From: CAVQCT01 sp964371785
Lineage (GTDB): Bacteria > Zixibacteria > MSB-5A5 > GN15 > FEB-12
DNA length: 64,000 nt
Direction of reading: 5' to 3'
Assembly: GCA_964371785.1 (NCBI GenBank)
Contig: CAYJOL010000008.1
Coordinates: forward strand, 62,001 to 126,000
Below, piece by piece: positions 53,458 to 62,089 of the stretch (positions are counted from its first letter, which is position 1; every line of letters starts with the position of its first letter). Made by a program: the position numbers and the translations under genes. The notes below the pieces were generated by a model, which saw only the letters and a program-made list of their open reading frames with translations, was not told the DNA's origin and ran no database searches.

Positions 53458-55272
53458 ATGAAGCTACCATCTATCGCACAGATCGGGGCAGAGTATAACC
53501 GAACATTTCGGCGTTTTCCGTTGGTGTTCTCCTGCGCCTTGCTCGGGACAGTTGTGGCCATCATTCTCGTCGAACGTGAGGGTTCCCCTGAGCCATCTAT
53601 TCTCTATAATATTCTGCTCACAACAATTCTGGCGCTTCCGTTGATGACCGCACTTAAGCTGGCGTATGAGAAAGGGGCAAACGCGAACCGTGGCTGGATT
53701 GCCCAGGTATTCGGCGCCGTTTTGCTCGTGGCGTACGCCATTACCGTTCCGAGCGATCTGCCCCGCGCCCCGCTGATTTATCTTTTCCGTTTCTTTGGCT
53801 TTGGGATAGGGTGTTGGCTTTTGCTGTCGTTCCTGCCGTTCAGGCTTAAGGGACAGGTAAATGGCTTCTGGCATTTCAACAGACTCATCGTGTATCGAAT
53901 CATCCTCACCGGAGCATTCGCCGTGGTCCTCTTTGCAGGTCTGGGATTGGCGCTGGCCGCGCTCGATAATCTCTTCGGCATGGATATACCGGATGAACGG
54001 TATTTCGAGCTCTGGATACTGATTATCGGACTTTTTGTTGTCCCCTTTGTTTTGGCCGGAGTACCGGAGGACTTAACCGCTCTGGACGCCATAAGCGATT
54101 ACCCCCGCCCGCTGAAGGTGTTGGGGCAATACGTTCTCCCTCCTCTCGTGCTGGTCTATTTCGTGATTCTGTACGCCTACATAGCCAAAATCGTGTTTAC
54201 CTGGAGTTGGCCGCAAGGCTGGGTGGGGCGGCTTATTCTCGGATTTTCGGCCACCGGCATTCTCGCCCTGTTTGTGCTCGATCCGATACGCGAGAAAATG
54301 GAAACCCTCTGGATAAAGAGAGCTTCGCGCTGGTATTATTTGATTCTTCTTCCTTTGATTGTAGTCTTGTTTTTGGCCCTCTGGCGGCGCATCTCCGAAT
54401 ACGGCCTGACCGAAGATAGATATATTGGGCTGGCCGTCGGGGTCTGGCTGGCAGTTATTGCCGGATATTTTCTTTTCAGCCGCGCGAAAAGCATCAAGAT
54501 GATCCCGGCCTCCCTCTGTGCCTTCACGTTTCTGATCTCCATCGGCCCGTGGGGAATGTTCAGCATTTCAGAACAAAGCCAGATCGGGCGGCTCAAAAAG
54601 ATGCTGATAGCCGATTCGATCCTGGTGAATGGCAAGGTACAGAAGGCGCCATCGCCCGTATCCGGCGATCACGAAGTCGAAATCAGCGCGATACTCTCAT
54701 ATTTAAACGAAGTTCACGGCTTCTCCGAAATAGAGCCATGGTTCGCCGAGACGCTCCGCCTGGACACCGCAGGCGCCAGTAGTCGGTTCAAAAGTTCAGC
54801 GTATGTAGCGGAACTCATGGGAGTCGAGTTCAATCTTGCAGGGGCGCCGGGGCGGGACAAATACTTTTCTGTTTTCGTGGATTCCCAAACTCCGATTTCG
54901 ATTTCCGGCTATGATCATATGGTGCGGGCCAGATATGGCGAACCAATGGTAAAAGGTAACCCGGCCAAAGAGGCAAACTCCGGCGAAATCGAAACCGGAG
55001 CGGACTCCGTGGTCGTGAAATTCGTCAACGGCAGCGCCGCGTTCGATTCCGTGGTGATTCCGATTCGCCCCCTGATTGACCGGGTGGTTTCGGCGCATGC
55101 CGATGCCCACGGTCAGCAAATACCCGGCGAGAAGGCAATGTTGGAATACGAGACCGCCGGATTCAAGGCTAAGGTGCTGATGCTTGAGGCGCACTTCCAA
55201 CGCCAGGACAGCGCTATCGTGGCAAACTCGTACGATGCCCTGATCTTCTATTCACGAGAAGCTGAGAACTGA
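53458..55272 (+). CDS. DUF4153-family membrane protein
   Basis: The product has 604 residues. The first about 380 hold about 11 membrane segments; short basic motifs between them (TFRRFPLVF at the start; AYIAKIVFTWSWPQGWVGRL near 240-259) are as in DUF4153 proteins. The last 220 residues are soluble and beta-rich, probably periplasmic. A gene of unknown function found in many FCB bacteria. A GGAAGG ribosome site is upstream of the ATG. Confidence 0.85.
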   Translation: MKLPSIAQIGAEYNRTFRRFPLVFSCALLGTVVAIILVEREGSPEPSILYNILLTTILALPLMTALKLAYEKGANANRGWIAQVFGAVLLVAYAITVPSDLPRAPLIYLFRFFGFGIGCWLLLSFLPFRLKGQVNGFWHFNRLIVYRIILTGAFAVVLFAGLGLALAALDNLFGMDIPDERYFELWILIIGLFVVPFVLAGVPEDLTALDAISDYPRPLKVLGQYVLPPLVLVYFVILYAYIAKIVFTWSWPQGWVGRLILGFSATGILALFVLDPIREKMETLWIKRASRWYYLILLPLIVVLFLALWRRISEYGLTEDRYIGLAVGVWLAVIAGYFLFSRAKSIKMIPASLCAFTFLISIGPWGMFSISEQSQIGRLKKMLIADSILVNGKVQKAPSPVSGDHEVEISAILSYLNEVHGFSEIEPWFAETLRLDTAGASSRFKSSAYVAELMGVEFNLAGAPGRDKYFSVFVDSQTPISISGYDHMVRARYGEPMVKGNPAKEANSGEIETGADSVVVKFVNGSAAFDSVVIPIRPLIDRVVSAHADAHGQQIPGEKAMLEYETAGFKAKVLMLEAHFQRQDSAIVANSYDALIFYSREAEN

Positions 55273-55327
55273 GGCAGGTCGCATCCGCCGTGATTTCGAC
55301 AAACCACGTCGACGGATTTCATGTTGG

Positions 55328-55352
55328 ACAGGTCCTTCTTAGAATCTGCCAT
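55328..55352 (+). repeat. 25-nt motif, copy 2
   Basis: See copy 1 at 53196-53220. It lies 198 bp before the DinB gene, in a 277-bp gap that also holds a possible promoter but no gene. Confidence 0.5.
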
Positions 55353-55549
55353 GCAGCCTTTCGCCAAATAGATCACGAATCCGGGATCTATTTCTATTGA
55401 CGAACAGTTGAATTATTCATTAGATGGCAAAGGATGTGATTTGGTGTAGTTCAATCGATCCGGTCCTGTCCCTAATAGGGTCAAATCACGGGATAGAGAA
55501 GACCTTTATGGCAATTGAGATTTCAGGGATTCTACTGGAGGAATAACCG

Positions 55550-56041
55550 ATGTTTAATTCAATGATCCTCTCCGAAATTCACTACCGTTCGCATCAGACG
55601 CTACAGAAACTATTGACGCACTGCCGTGGGCTTGATCCTGCCGAATTAAATCGTGAGATGAACGAGTTTGGCGACCCGACGGTTCAGCTTCAACTGCACC
55701 ATGTGATCAGCGCGGAGCGATATTGGATTGGCGTGCTGGAAGGACGTATGGATGTCGATGAGGATCAGGCCGATTACCCCACGATCGACAGTCTGGAGGC
55801 GTTCCGGCGGACGGTATTCACTCTGGGTGAGTCATATCTGCAAACCGCGTCCGACGACGAGCTGACTACTCCCCGCACCATGATTACCTGGGGCAATAAG
55901 GAACGGATACTGATTCCGGTGCACGTGTTTCTTCGCACGCAAATGCATGTCTATCACCATCACGGCAAGGTTGCCGCGATGTGTCGCGTGATGGGCAAGC
56001 CAATCCCGCCCGGCATGGATTATCCAATCACGGCGCAGTAG
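55550..56041 (+). CDS. DinB-family protein
   Basis: The product has 163 residues and is a four-helix bundle. The likely metal ligands are the His in QLQLHHVISAERYW (near 47-60) and HxxxH in HVYHHHGKVAAM (near 135-146). DinB/YfiT proteins are small metal-dependent hydrolases or thiol transferases, often stress-linked; the actual reaction is not known. A GGAGG site is upstream of the ATG. Confidence 0.88.
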   Translation: MFNSMILSEIHYRSHQTLQKLLTHCRGLDPAELNREMNEFGDPTVQLQLHHVISAERYWIGVLEGRMDVDEDQADYPTIDSLEAFRRTVFTLGESYLQTASDDELTTPRTMITWGNKERILIPVHVFLRTQMHVYHHHGKVAAMCRVMGKPIPPGMDYPITAQ

Positions 56042-56043
56042 GG

Positions 56044-56068
56044 CACGATCCTGCTTAGAACCTGCTAT
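56044..56068 (+). repeat. 25-nt motif, copy 3, within a hairpin
   Basis: See copy 1. It starts two bases after the DinB stop codon. ATCCTGC (56048-56054) pairs with GCAGGAT (56083-56089), so this copy forms the left arm of a hairpin, and the AGAACCTGC in it recurs at 56076-56084. It could act as a 3' structure of the DinB mRNA. Confidence 0.5.
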
Positions 56069-56350
56069 CATGTCGAGAACCTGCAGGATAGTGAGGAGAG
56101 GCAGATTTGTATTCTGAGCCGTCCGTTTCAGTAGAAAGAGACGCCTGTATCGCATATCTTCGGTTGTTCCGCAAGCGTCTGTCTTGAGTGGGCAAAGTGA
56201 ATAAGAGGTGAACTCTTGGAAGCGATAAATGACGCAGGTGTTCACATAACTAAGCGGGCTCGACTGGTAATTTCCGAGAACTCTTTGCGCGAACTGCGAC
56301 ACACTATTACCTCTGGTCTTCACTAATGTCCTAAACCTCAATCAAATGAA

Positions 56351-56410
56351 CTAGCTACCATTTCAACCCTTCGACCGATTGAACGGCTCGGTAATCGTGG
56401 TATACTGAAT
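56351..56410 (+). promoter_or_regulatory. Repeated hairpin element, copy D
   Basis: The 32-nt core (56351-56382) aligns without gaps to the cores at 60905, 61759 and 63528: CTAGCT, then TTTCAA, then GATTGA at fixed spacing. TTCAA and TTGAA can form a stem. It is followed by GGTATACTG near 56399, a possible -10 box. It lies 218 bp before the lipoprotein gene. Confidence 0.55.
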
Positions 56411-56568
56411 ACGTAGTGGTGGAATAGGTCCTGATGGCGGTCTCGCCCTATCGGGTACGCTGCCTCAAACCTCGTAAACCCAGGCCATGTCACGCGATCC
56501 CGACAAGATACAATACTACTATTATGTCAGGAGTGGCCGAGCGTGACAGATTTGAAAGGAGGAAGCTG

Positions 56569-57222
56569 ATGACCATCCAATCTCTTTACCGCATTCTTCG
56601 CCCAATCTCGCTGCTCATCTCCCTGGTGGTCGGTGGTGTCATCGTCGGTGGCTGTGGGTCGACCCAGCAAACGAATCTCTGGGCTGATCCCTCGTATAAT
56701 GCGGCACCCTTGACAAAAATCCTGGTGATCGCTATACGAAAAGATCAAATCGAACGCCGCATTTGGGAAGATGCGATCGCGACCGACCTCAATAGCAGGG
56801 AAAACGCCGGTACGATTGCCGTTGCCTCTTATCAGCTCTTTCCCGACAACGTCCCTGATACTCTGGCGGTGCGCCTGAAGACCGAAGAAGAGCGCTTCGA
56901 TGGTGTCCTGGTTGTTGGCCGGGCCGAATTTGGCACGCTTACCGCCGACGTACCGGGCTACACGGCGATTGAATCGGTGACCACTTTCAGCAGGAGATGG
57001 AACGCTTATGTGACCCGGTATCAAGACGTCTATCATCCGGGCTACACTGAAAGTGAAACTACCCTCAGCGTTCGAACTGATCTCTTACTCCCCGGACAAG
57101 AAGGCAAGCTCGTGTGGTCCGTGACGAGTGAGTCAGTCGATCCGACCTCCGCGAAGCAATTCAGGAGCTCGGTGGCTGATCGGGTGGTGAGCCAGTTGAG
57201 AAAGAGTCGGTTTATTCATTGA
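56569..57222 (+). CDS. Lipoprotein of unknown function
   Basis: I chose ATG 56569 (217 aa), with AAAGGAGG eight bases upstream. The signal ends at a lipobox (IVGGCG; lipidated Cys at about 29). The mature part (TKILVIAIRKDQIERRIWEDAI then VLVVGRAEF) resembles DUF4136-like periplasmic proteins with a Rossmann-like strand order, and ends ADRVVSQLRKSRFI. An operon with the next genes is possible, since the gene for an eRF1-like protein follows at 135 bp. Confidence 0.8.
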   Translation: MTIQSLYRILRPISLLISLVVGGVIVGGCGSTQQTNLWADPSYNAAPLTKILVIAIRKDQIERRIWEDAIATDLNSRENAGTIAVASYQLFPDNVPDTLAVRLKTEEERFDGVLVVGRAEFGTLTADVPGYTAIESVTTFSRRWNAYVTRYQDVYHPGYTESETTLSVRTDLLLPGQEGKLVWSVTSESVDPTSAKQFRSSVADRVVSQLRKSRFIH

Positions 57223-57357
57223 TCACCCTTGTCCACCTGGTATTTGTCCGTACGCCTGCCGCGTGCGACACACCCACCCGGGGAGATCGGACTCGTGACG
57301 ACTACGAAAGAACAGGCCGAGGGAAAGGGCCTGATTACAAAGTGAAAGGAAAACGAT

Positions 57358-57759
57358 ATGGCGAAAATCGCCGGTTTGTGGATCGACCACAGGAAGGCTC
57401 TTATTGTGGTTGCTACTGACAAAGGGGAGGAAACCAAGCTGATAGTCTCCAAAGTTGAAAAGCAACTCCGCCGCTCCGGCGACTCTCCTCTGAAGGGTTC
57501 GCACGAGTCGCAGACCGTTCCCTCTGACGACAGCCGCCAGCGAAGGCTCACCGGAGAACTCGGCATTTTCTATGACGCGGTGGTTGCGAGTATCCGCAAC
57601 TCCGACTCGATACTGATATTTGGCCCCGGTGAAGCCAAAGGTGAACTGAAAAAACGTCTCATCAGAGACAAACTTGGAAAGCGCATTGTGCGGATTGAAA
57701 AGGCCGACAAAATGACTGATCTCCAAATCGCCGCAAAAGTGAGGGAGTACTTCCACTGA
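57358..57759 (+). CDS. Conserved hypothetical protein, eRF1/BaeRF-like fold
   Basis: The product has 133 residues. It opens with AKIAGLWIDHRKALIVVATD and ends with GPGEAKGELKKRL and ADKMTDLQIAAKVREYF. I know this pattern as a widespread conserved hypothetical; its arrangement of strands with the GPGEAK loop suggests relation to the middle domain of eRF1-like (BaeRF/host-attachment) proteins. It sits directly before rubrerythrin (65 bp), which hints at a stress role. The ATG has AAAGG upstream. Not assignable to a reaction. Confidence 0.75.
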   Translation: MAKIAGLWIDHRKALIVVATDKGEETKLIVSKVEKQLRRSGDSPLKGSHESQTVPSDDSRQRRLTGELGIFYDAVVASIRNSDSILIFGPGEAKGELKKRLIRDKLGKRIVRIEKADKMTDLQIAAKVREYFH

Positions 57760-57824
57760 CGGGTTCCCGGTGCCTCTAACCGACTGGCGATCAGCCACCA
57801 TTCAATCATTGTTGTGAGGAGAAA

Positions 57825-58349
57825 ATGATGAGCAAAACCCTGGAAAACCTTAAAGCCGCGTTTGCGGGTGAATCGCAGGCGCGCAACAAGTACGCGTATT
57901 TCGCAGTTGTAGCCAGAAAAGAAGGCTACCATTATGTAGCAAAAATCCTGGAAGAGACTGCCGATAACGAAAAACGGCATGCCAGGGACGAACTGGCGCT
58001 CCTGGACGGTATCGGGGACACGGTGGCGAACCTTAAGGACGCCATTAGTGGCGAAGAGCACGAAACAACGCAGATGTACCCGACCTTCGCCAGTGAGGCC
58101 AAAGCGGAGGGCAACGAAGCGGCCGCACGTTTGTTCATGGAGATTCTTAAAGTTGAGCAACACCACAAGGAGAGATTTCAGAAGCTGCTGTCACTCGTTG
58201 AATCGGGGATGGTCTACAGACGCGAACGACCAATCAGGTGGAAATGCAGCGTCTGTGGGTACATCCATACCGGCACCGAACCGCCGGATACATGCCCCTG
58301 CTGTCATCACTCAAGGGAATTCTACGAGCCGATAAGCCTGGATTTCTGA
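57825..58349 (+). CDS. rbr: Rubrerythrin
   Basis: The product has 174 residues. The N-terminal ferritin-like four-helix bundle carries the diiron ligands: ESQARNKYAYF (near 17-27), EKRHARD (near 49-55), and EGNEAAARLFMEILKVEQHHKERF (in pieces, near 92-115). The C-terminal rubredoxin domain has CSVCG and CPCC (near 142-161) for the single iron. Rubrerythrin reduces hydrogen peroxide with electrons from NADH via ferredoxin- or rubredoxin-like partners and is typical of anaerobes. GAGGAG lies upstream; ATGATG leaves the first or second Met as start. Confidence 0.95.
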   Translation: MMSKTLENLKAAFAGESQARNKYAYFAVVARKEGYHYVAKILEETADNEKRHARDELALLDGIGDTVANLKDAISGEEHETTQMYPTFASEAKAEGNEAAARLFMEILKVEQHHKERFQKLLSLVESGMVYRRERPIRWKCSVCGYIHTGTEPPDTCPCCHHSREFYEPISLDF

Positions 58350-58441
58350 AAGATATGTTGAAGCTTGGAAGTGAGAAGTCTCAGGTGTCCGTTGCTTTAA
58401 CGCGGAAACAAAGGCAATGTGGTTGACGTTGTACTAATATC

Positions 58442-59911
58442 ATGAATTCAACTAACAACCTGCACCGTGCCCGGCTCCAGCGAATTGCCCGAAGGGTCAT
58501 GCTTGAAAGAGGATTGCTTCCGGATTTCTCTCCGGAAGCGCTTCAGGAGCTTGCCGGGATACAGGCTCCCGCGTCGGTTACAGGTAAACAGGTTCGTGAT
58601 CTGACCGGCCTCCTTTGGGCTTCGATTGACAACGATGACTCCCGGGATCTTGATCAACTCACCTGTGCCGAAGCAATGCCCGGAGACAGGACCAAAGTTC
58701 TTGTCGCCGTGGCCGACGTTGACTCGATTGTGAAGGATGGCTCCGCAATCGACCAGCACGCGCGCCATAATACTACGTCCGTATATACTGCCGCTGCGAT
58801 ATTTCCGATGCTTCCTCCGAATCTCTCCACCAACCTCACCTCCCTGAACGTGAATGAGGACCGACTCTCGATTGTCATCGAGATGGTCATCGGCACGGAC
58901 GGATCTTTGCAGGAGTCGGCCATCTACCGGGCACTGGTACGCAATCGAGCGCAACTCGCATATACCAAAGTCGCGGCCTGGCTTGATGAGGTTGGTTCGG
59001 CGCCTGAGGCGGTAACTGCCGTAAAGGGTCTTGGTGATAATCTTCGATTACAGGACAGGGTTGCCCAACGATTAAAGAATCTCAGGCACGCTCATGGAGC
59101 CCTTAGTGTAGAGACCATTGAAGCCAGACCGGTTTTTGATGGCGACGAAATCCGAGAACTGGAGGTAATGAAAAAGAATCGCGCCGACAGCATTATTGAA
59201 GATTTCATGATTGCCGCAAACGGCGCAACGGCCCGATATCTTTCGGCAAAGAAGTTTCCTTCTCTGCGCCGTGTGGTGCGTACACCCAAGCGATGGGACC
59301 GGATAGTCGAGATTGCCGATGAGCACGGATTCAAACTTCCCACTGTCCCGAATTCCAAGGCATTGGAGGAGTTTCTGACGAAAATGAAAACGACCGATCC
59401 GCTCAGATTCCCGGACCTGTCACTGGCCATAATCAAACTTCTGGGGTCTGGCGAGTACGTGGCCGAACTGCCCGGGGATACTGCCCCGGGACATTTTGGT
59501 CTTGCGGTCAGGGATTATTCTCACTCCACAGCCCCCAACCGTCGCTTTCCGGACCTCATCACCCAGCGCTTGTTGAAGGCTGCCATAGAGGGCAACCCGA
59601 TACCCTACCGCAGTGATGACCTGGAATCTCTGGCACAACACTGTACCGAGAGAGAAGACGCCGTGAACAAGGTGGAACGCCAAGTCGCAAAATCCGCAGC
59701 GGCCATGATTCTTCAGTCTCGAATCGGAGATCGGTTCGAGGCCATAGTTACCGGTACCGGACCAAAAGGTACGTGGGTTCGCCTCCTGGAGCCGCCTGTC
59801 GAAGGGAAACTCACGCAAGATTCCGGGGGACTCGATGTCGGACAAAGGCTTAAAGTTCGGCTGATTCGTGTGGACGTGGAACAGGGTTACATTGATTTTG
59901 AGAGGGCCTGA
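58442..59911 (+). CDS. RNB-family exoribonuclease (RNase II/R-like, short form)
   Basis: The product has 489 residues. The RNB domain covers about 55-420, with the metal-binding run DNDDSRDLDQ (near 63-72) and the later RVVRTPKRWDRIVEIADE region. The C-terminus (about 430-489) is an S1-like RNA-binding domain (FEAIVTGTGPKGTWVRL). It lacks the cold-shock domains at the N-terminus that typical RNase R has, so it is a short RNase R/II variant. It degrades RNA from the 3' end. It starts 93 bp after rubrerythrin and may be in one operon with it. Confidence 0.92.
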   Translation: MNSTNNLHRARLQRIARRVMLERGLLPDFSPEALQELAGIQAPASVTGKQVRDLTGLLWASIDNDDSRDLDQLTCAEAMPGDRTKVLVAVADVDSIVKDGSAIDQHARHNTTSVYTAAAIFPMLPPNLSTNLTSLNVNEDRLSIVIEMVIGTDGSLQESAIYRALVRNRAQLAYTKVAAWLDEVGSAPEAVTAVKGLGDNLRLQDRVAQRLKNLRHAHGALSVETIEARPVFDGDEIRELEVMKKNRADSIIEDFMIAANGATARYLSAKKFPSLRRVVRTPKRWDRIVEIADEHGFKLPTVPNSKALEEFLTKMKTTDPLRFPDLSLAIIKLLGSGEYVAELPGDTAPGHFGLAVRDYSHSTAPNRRFPDLITQRLLKAAIEGNPIPYRSDDLESLAQHCTEREDAVNKVERQVAKSAAAMILQSRIGDRFEAIVTGTGPKGTWVRLLEPPVEGKLTQDSGGLDVGQRLKVRLIRVDVEQGYIDFERA

Positions 59912-60018
59912 ATGCCTGAAATATGGAATAACAAGTATATGTTAACGGCACCGACAAGGAAAGCGTGTATCAGGCTGAGTTTCCCCCATGACCTTTCCGA
60001 TGGTGATGAATTTATTGC

Positions 60019-60047
60019 TTGACAGTTCTGTACCGGAGATATAAACT
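60019..60047 (+). promoter_or_regulatory. Possible promoter upstream of the first response regulator
   Basis: TTGACA at 60019-60024 matches the -35 consensus. TATAAA follows at 15 bp (60040-60045), or TAAACT at 17 bp (60042-60047). Spacing to the classical TATAAA is short, so it is a moderate candidate. The tandem repeat starts 14 bp later. Confidence 0.45.
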
Positions 60048-60060
60048 AAGTATGGTCATT

Positions 60061-60108
60061 GACTTGGCGACTTGGCGACTTGGCGACTTGGCGACTTGGC
60101 GACTTGGG
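60061..60108 (+). repeat. 8-bp tandem repeat (GACTTGGC x5, plus one imperfect)
   Basis: Five perfect copies of GACTTGGC (60061-60100) and a sixth with one change (60101-60108). It lies in the leader of the first response-regulator gene, between the possible promoter and the start codon, 81 bp from the start. Short perfect repeats of this kind change copy number during replication, which may vary expression. No coding gene crosses it convincingly. Confidence 0.9.
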
Positions 60109-60188
60109 GATTTTAGTCGCTTTAGGTCGATAATTTGTGACCGCTCCGGTCAGGGGCCGGGAGAAAAATCGGATGGAGAAATCAAAGT

Positions 60189-60878
60189 ATGCCAAAAATT
60201 AAAATACTGCTGATTGAAGACAATCGGCTTCTTCGTGAAGGCATGACCAAGATGCTGAATGCGCAGGAGGACATGAAAGTCATTTCGTCTTCAGGCAACG
60301 GCGATGCGCTGGAAAAGGCCGGAAAACTGATACCAGATGTGGTACTTCTTGATTTAGGGCTCAGGACTCAAAGCAGTCTGAAAGTGGTTGAGAAAGTAAG
60401 ACAAAACTGTCCGGATGCCCATGTGGTCGTCATGGATTTGATTCCGGTACACGCGGATGTTATGGAATTTATCAAAGCCGGGGTGGCGGGATTCATCCTC
60501 AAGGACGCAAGTCTTCCGGAGTTCCTGCGCACTATAAGGACGGTGGTGAAAGGAGCTAAGGTCCTCCCGCCGCCGATGACCGAATCGCTCTTCTCCCAGA
60601 TCGTGGAGCACGCGCTTCGATCCGGCAATAAGAACAAATTGATGGCTTCGGTCAAAATGACTGGTCGAGAGCAGGATGTGATCAGCCATATAGCTACCGG
60701 AAAAAGCAATAAAGAGATTTCCCAGGAACTTAATATCGCCGTCTATACAGTCAAAAGCCATGTGCACAACATATTGGAGAAGCTGGCTCTCCATACCCGC
60801 CTGGAGTTGGCCACCTTTACCCTCTCACAGACAGAGAACGGGAAGTCCGGTCCGAATTCTTCCGAAGGTCAAGATTAG
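60189..60878 (+). CDS. NarL-type response regulator with altered receiver site (first of a tandem pair)
   Basis: The product has 229 residues. The receiver domain (about 4-120) has the acidic Glu10/Asp11 pair (LLIEDN), the phosphoacceptor Asp55 (VVLLDLG) and Lys105. At the position of the conserved Thr/Ser after strand 4 it has Asp83 (VVVMDLIP). An HTH of LuxR type (about 155-215: TGREQDVISHIATGKSNKEISQEL) binds DNA. No histidine kinase gene is in view. The ribosome site (GGAGA upstream of the ATG) is fair. Phosphorylation in the ordinary way is uncertain because of Asp83. Confidence 0.92.
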   Translation: MPKIKILLIEDNRLLREGMTKMLNAQEDMKVISSSGNGDALEKAGKLIPDVVLLDLGLRTQSSLKVVEKVRQNCPDAHVVVMDLIPVHADVMEFIKAGVAGFILKDASLPEFLRTIRTVVKGAKVLPPPMTESLFSQIVEHALRSGNKNKLMASVKMTGREQDVISHIATGKSNKEISQELNIAVYTVKSHVHNILEKLALHTRLELATFTLSQTENGKSGPNSSEGQD

Positions 60879-60904
60879 TTCATGAGCCTCAGCGGGCATA
60901 AGAA

Positions 60905-60970
60905 CTAGCTCCTAATTCATCCTTTCGATTGATTGTTTTCCCGCAGTATCGGCTGTATGCTTATGTAGGG
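60905..60970 (+). promoter_or_regulatory. Repeated hairpin element, copy C
   Basis: The 32-nt core (60905-60936) aligns without gaps to the three others, with CTAGCT, TTCA and GATTG in place. The arms of the hairpin carry one mismatch here. TATGCTTATG at 60956-60965 could be a -10 region. It lies 27 bp after the first response-regulator gene and 150 bp before the second. Confidence 0.5.
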
Positions 60971-61054
60971 ACAGTGAGTGCCCTGACCCTTCCATCTGAT
61001 ACCTTTCAGTCTTGGAAACGCTGTCAATTAATTGATGAAGGGATGATTTAAGTT

Positions 61055-61708
61055 ATGAAAAAGATTAAGGTTTTGCTCATCGAGGATAATCGTCTTCTGC
61101 GCGAAGGGACGACCGCCATGCTTAACGAACAAGAAGATATCCGGGCGGTAGCATCTGTCGGTAATAAGAGCGCCATCGAAAAGGCCAAGAAGTTGGGACC
61201 TGACGTGGTCCTGCTCGACTTGGGTCTCAAGAGTAGCAACAGCTTAAAGGTCCTTGAGACGATAAAGAAGCATTTCCCTCGGACGGAAGTAATAGTTATG
61301 GACTTGATCCCGGCACATTCCGAGATGATCGACCTTGTGAAGGCTGGAGTCTCGGGTTTTGTTGCCAAAGATGCGACTCTTGATGATTTTCTTAACACGA
61401 TCAGGTCGGTTGTTAAGGGGGTAAAAATTCTCCCTCCTACAATGGCCGACTCGCTTTTTTCCGTGATCGTGGAGCGGGCCATTCAAGGTGGGACTGTGGA
61501 TCGAGTAGTGGCGTCAGTCAAATTGACCGACAAGGAGCAAAATGTAGTGCTTCTTTTGGCGGCAGGAAAAAGTATCACGGAGATATCTCGCAAACTCAAG
61601 ATTGCAGTCTTTACTGTCAAGAGTCACATCCGCAATGTGCTCGACAAACTGGCGCTCCACACGCGCCTGGAACTGGCTACTTTCGTCCGCAAGACAAATA
61701 AGTCCTAG
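61055..61708 (+). CDS. NarL-type response regulator with altered receiver site (second of a tandem pair)
   Basis: The product has 217 residues and is a paralogue of the previous gene along its whole length (shared LLIEDNRLLREG, PDVVLLDLGL, VMDLIPxH, KSHxxNxLxKLALHTRLELA). It too has Asp55 and Lys105 and Asp83 at the Thr/Ser position. The C-terminal LuxR-type HTH spans about 150-207. A local duplication is the simplest origin. Like the first, it has no kinase gene next to it. It has its own upstream hairpin element (copy C), so the pair is not simply one operon. Confidence 0.92.
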   Translation: MKKIKVLLIEDNRLLREGTTAMLNEQEDIRAVASVGNKSAIEKAKKLGPDVVLLDLGLKSSNSLKVLETIKKHFPRTEVIVMDLIPAHSEMIDLVKAGVSGFVAKDATLDDFLNTIRSVVKGVKILPPTMADSLFSVIVERAIQGGTVDRVVASVKLTDKEQNVVLLLAAGKSITEISRKLKIAVFTVKSHIRNVLDKLALHTRLELATFVRKTNKS

Positions 61709-61719
61709 TGGTTTCTGCA

Positions 61720-61830
61720 CGGCCATGAAAGCTTAGATGGGTCTATCATTCCGATGGGCTAGCTCTTCTTTCAATCCTCTGGCCGATTGACTCAGCGACC
61801 AATCACGCCGTAATTGTCAATATAAGTTAG
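61720..61830 (+). promoter_or_regulatory. Repeated hairpin element, copy A (long form)
   Basis: It aligns without gaps to copy B from CGGCCATGAAAGCT (61720; B at 63489) through CGTAATTG (61809; B at 63578); the first 59 positions are about 85% identical. Two hairpins are shared: CTATC/GATGG around ATTCC (61743-61757), and TCAATC/GATTGA (61771-61776, 61785-61790). A perfect dyad CAGTAT-AGA-ATACTG follows at 61844-61858. It lies 331 bp (core) before the ice-binding-like lipoprotein gene. Confidence 0.65.
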
Positions 61831-62089
61831 CAGCGAACTTTCCCAGTATAGAATACTGCGAATAGAATATGGAAGTTCAAGATCGCTTGCGCCAGGTCAT
61901 GCCTTTGGTGACAACATCCGCCGATGCATCCTACGCTGCCGCGACCAAAGTACTGCAGTGCTATCACATTCACCTGCGATACTGACTTGAAATTGTGAGA
62001 AGGGATTCCGCACTTGATTTGCCCCAGTTGATGTTGGATGAACTAAACAATAAGAAATTGAGACACGTGTCTCATTAAAGAAACAGAGC

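Noticed and set aside
60061..60108. Tandem repeat as a possible CRISPR array
   Set aside because: The units are 8 bp, directly adjacent and without spacers, which is not CRISPR.
60019..60213. Short plus frame crossing the 8-bp tandem repeat, encoding LATWRLGD repeats
   Set aside because: It starts in the -35 box of the likely promoter and overlaps the regulator start, so it is probably not translated. The repeat itself is kept as a finding.
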